Shown here: piece after piece, positions 4,284 through 6,330 of the stretch
Position numbering within the stretch: the stretch's first letter is position 1
Layout: each line of letters opens with the position of its first letter
NCBI GenBank assembly: GCA_031262895.1
Contig: JAISGW010000017.1
Span: 1 to 6,330, forward strand
Length of the DNA: 6,330 nucleotides
Direction: 5' to 3'
Source: Tannerella sp.
GTDB lineage: Bacteria; Bacteroidota; Bacteroidia; Bacteroidales; Tannerellaceae
Made by a program: the position numbers and the translations under genes
Notes under the pieces: generated by a model
Told to the model about the DNA's origin: nothing
The model's database searches: none
Seen by the model: the letters and a program-made list of their open reading frames with translations, nothing else

Positions 4284-6330
4284 TTATAACTTCCGCAGTA
4301 CCGGGTAGGCACTGCCGTTGCCCGAGGGGTCTACGTATTCGTAGCCCGCACCGGCAGCCTGCAAGGCGGCGTTCATGGCGCTTAAAGGCTCTGGCTGGAG
4401 GCCGTAAAAGTTGAGCAGGTCGTTGAAAGCTATGGGTGTTCCCGTAACCGTGGCCGTGCCTCCTTGACTGGCTCCTTGATTAGTATTCCCGATGGCCTGC
4501 TGAAGGCCGCCGGTTTCATCCCAGTAACTGGCTATGAAATCGACGAAGGCATTTTCCTTAGAGGCATCAATTTCACCGACAAGGCCGCCTTGAATAGGTG
4601 GCGTCCCGGCGTCGCTGATGAGCGGCACGGAAACATAACAGGCGATGAACCGGGCATCCGTACAAGTTGCCGTTATCCCGCCGACGGCTTCATCGCCCAG
4701 GATAGAGCCGCCGGTGACGGAACAAGCGACTATTTTCTGGGTGGCTGCAGCGACAATGCCTGCCGCATGTCCGCCAGATGCTATCTCCGTATCATCTACC
4801 GAACAGGCGGTGATATCGCCTACGAAATAAGCAATTCCGGCAGCCGCGGCATCTGCTTTGATCACGGAACCGGCCAACACCTTGCATCCTTCTATGGAAG
4901 ACTGTTCGTCCGTTGTCATCAAAGCGATACCGGACACGAACTGGGCCTTGCCGCTCAGATCCAGATCGCCTTGGAAACTGCAATTACGCAGGCTGCTGGA
5001 ATCCAACTGTATGGCAATTCCGCTTGCCATGGTCGGGGAGGCCGAAGCATCGCAGGTTGCAGCTTCTACATGCAGGTCTTCGACATTGGCATGTGAAAGG
5101 CCCAGGAAGAGGCTCGCGACACGAACATTACGAGCCGTACTTATAAGGGTATTGGTGTAGGTCAAGCTTTTTATCTTATGTCCGTTGCCTTTGAAATGCC
5201 CGTCAAAAAATTGCTTGACATCGGCATCCATGTCATATAGGCCTATAGCCTCGAAAGGCGCCTCGCCGGACATGTCTATATCGGCCAAGAGGTTGACGGC
5301 TCCGTTGTCGGGGTCTACCCAAGCGGAATAGTCACCCGCTTCCACGGCCGCTTTGAAGGCGCGGAGTTCAGCGGCATTGCGTATGCCGATGGCTTTTACC
5401 GTCGGTTGGTCGTCCCAATCGGCGACGCTATTCACGTTGAATTCTATCCGGTCAATGGAACCGGCGCCGAAGGTGAAGTTGAAGGTATAGCGCTTGCCCA
5501 TCTGGAAGACGAACTCGCCGTCGGCAATGGCAGGCCAGGTGGCCTTGCCACCACCGAAGGAATCTTTACGATGGGTGGCGGGGAAGGGGAAGAGCTGCTG
5601 CGTCTCGGGGATGAGCACTTGTCCGTTGGCACCTGTGGCCTCGAAGGTCACGCGCAGGGCGGGTTCTCCGCCGACGACATCCGGCTTGCGTCCGTTCGTG
5701 GTATCGGCCGACACCACTTCTTGCGGGAGCACGGGCATGCCTTCGTTGGCCGAGGTGAGCTGTTTGAAGCTGCTCGAACCCGGGGCCAGGCCGATGCCGC
5801 CGGCAGGCAGCGAGGGTTCGTAGGTATTATTAAGCGCAGCAGTGGGCGGAAGTTTCCAGTAGGTGCTGTCGCGGCTGTCCTTCTCGGCCAGGAGGCCCAA
5901 GTCCAAGCTGCCCTCGTTGGCAAGATTGAGCAGCTCTATCTTTTTGACGATGTAGGTAGCCTCGGGATGCTTGTTCCTGGCGGCGAACTTCACTATGGAA
6001 AGGGCGTGCTGAAAGTCGAGGCTGACGGTCGTGCCGCCGAGCTGCTTCGACTGGGCCTTCTTGGCCACGAGAAAGTCTTCCGGCTGCTTGCCGCCCGTCG
6101 CCGTGAGGGGAACGGTGTACTTGACCGTGGCGGAATCGCTCGCATTCGTGCCGAGCTTGGAGCCGAAGGCGTTTACATTAACGGAACCGGCCGGCGAGTA
6201 GGCATAGAAGTACACCTTAGCATGGGTATCCTGCGGCCAGTAAACGGCCGGGGCATAATCCCAGCGGCCGCCCTTGTTGAGCACGTCGAGGGCCTGGAAG
6301 CGGTTGAAGTCGCCGGGATTCGCACCTTGT
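4284..6330 (-). CDS. Fimbrillin-family protein with C-terminal GLUG-type repeat domain (partial, N-terminus outside window)
   Basis: The frame stays open to the window edge. The valine codon GTG at 6284 is internal, because the 15 codons upstream of it (GDFNRFQALD) align with FNFFEGIN of the neighbouring paralogue. The signal peptide and start are therefore not visible. From the edge to about 5400 lies a fimbrillin (Mfa-like) domain: WDYAPAVYWPQ, FYAYSPAGSVNVNAF, VSLDFQHALSIVKFAARN, MPVLPQ, FQMGKRYTFNF, RIEFNV. From about 5390 it changes to the pattern typical ahead of GLUG repeats (IRNAAELRAFK, LLADIDMSG, FDGHFKGNGHKIKSL). About six rungs follow with GI/GL starts and a repeated Cys (RNCSF, EGCKV, TACSV, VACSV, IACYV), the last containing GGLVGEID; the protein ends YPVLRKL. 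It is probably a cell-surface or pilus-associated adhesin with a beta-helical binding module. Ligand unknown. Confidence 0.9.
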   Translation of the reverse strand, partial: QGANPGDFNRFQALDVLNKGGRWDYAPAVYWPQDTHAKVYFYAYSPAGSVNVNAFGSKLGTNASDSATVKYTVPLTATGGKQPEDFLVAKKAQSKQLGGTTVSLDFQHALSIVKFAARNKHPEATYIVKKIELLNLANEGSLDLGLLAEKDSRDSTYWKLPPTAALNNTYEPSLPAGGIGLAPGSSSFKQLTSANEGMPVLPQEVVSADTTNGRKPDVVGGEPALRVTFEATGANGQVLIPETQQLFPFPATHRKDSFGGGKATWPAIADGEFVFQMGKRYTFNFTFGAGSIDRIEFNVNSVADWDDQPTVKAIGIRNAAELRAFKAAVEAGDYSAWVDPDNGAVNLLADIDMSGEAPFEAIGLYDMDADVKQFFDGHFKGNGHKIKSLTYTNTLISTARNVRVASLFLGLSHANVEDLHVEAATCDASASPTMASGIAIQLDSSSLRNCSFQGDLDLSGKAQFVSGIALMTTDEQSSIEGCKVLAGSVIKADAAAAGIAYFVGDITACSVDDTEIASGGHAAGIVAAATQKIVACSVTGGSILGDEAVGGITATCTDARFIACYVSVPLISDAGTPPIQGGLVGEIDASKENAFVDFIASYWDETGGLQQAIGNTNQGASQGGTATVTGTPIAFNDLLNFYGLQPEPLSAMNAALQAAGAGYEYVDPSGNGSAYPVLRKL

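Noticed and set aside
6282..6284. GTG as the start of the second fimbrillin gene
   Set aside because: The frame continues upstream with residues that align with the paralogue, and a start here would remove the signal peptide.

Overview
The window looks like Bacteroidota, most likely a GC-moderate Bacteroidales gut or oral-type genome. Both genes are fimbrillin-family (Mfa/FimA-like) proteins, one visibly a lipoprotein. BACON and GLUG-type modules are present, there is no Shine-Dalgarno sequence, and one -7 box matches the Bacteroides TAnnTTTG consensus. I cannot name the genus.

Layout (both genes on the minus strand): 1-45 is a short downstream flank. 46-3225 is a very large lipoprotein: fimbrillin domain, one BACON domain, a non-catalytic formylglycine-generating-enzyme (FGE)/C-type-lectin-fold domain, then three tandem BACON domains. 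3226-4283 is a 1.06-kb intergenic region with no convincing gene but dense structure. 4284-6330 is a second fimbrillin-family protein, cut by the window edge at its N-terminus, whose C-terminal half is a GLUG-type repeat domain, probably a beta-helix. The two proteins share the same fimbrillin scaffold but carry different C-terminal display modules, so they look like paralogous surface adhesins or pilus-associated proteins rather than a metabolic operon. The long gap, with a probable terminator and a separate promoter region, suggests they are transcribed separately.

The intergenic region holds the most interesting material. (1) A run of ten G (minus strand) sits just upstream of the 46-3225 gene. 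With ten G, the upstream ATGs run into TAG. With nine or twelve, the same ATGs would read straight into the gene and supply the basic N-terminal region that the GTG start lacks. This is a candidate phase-variation switch. The same tract also lies directly upstream of a TAGATTTG promoter-like box, so promoter spacing is a competing model. (2) A roughly 340-bp imperfect, nested inverted repeat lies at 3571-3913. (3) A cluster of perfect palindromes with three-base loops follows at 3905-4181. (4) A three-arm terminator region behind the 4284 gene can form two mutually exclusive 13-bp stems. None of the functions proposed for these elements can be proven from sequence alone.
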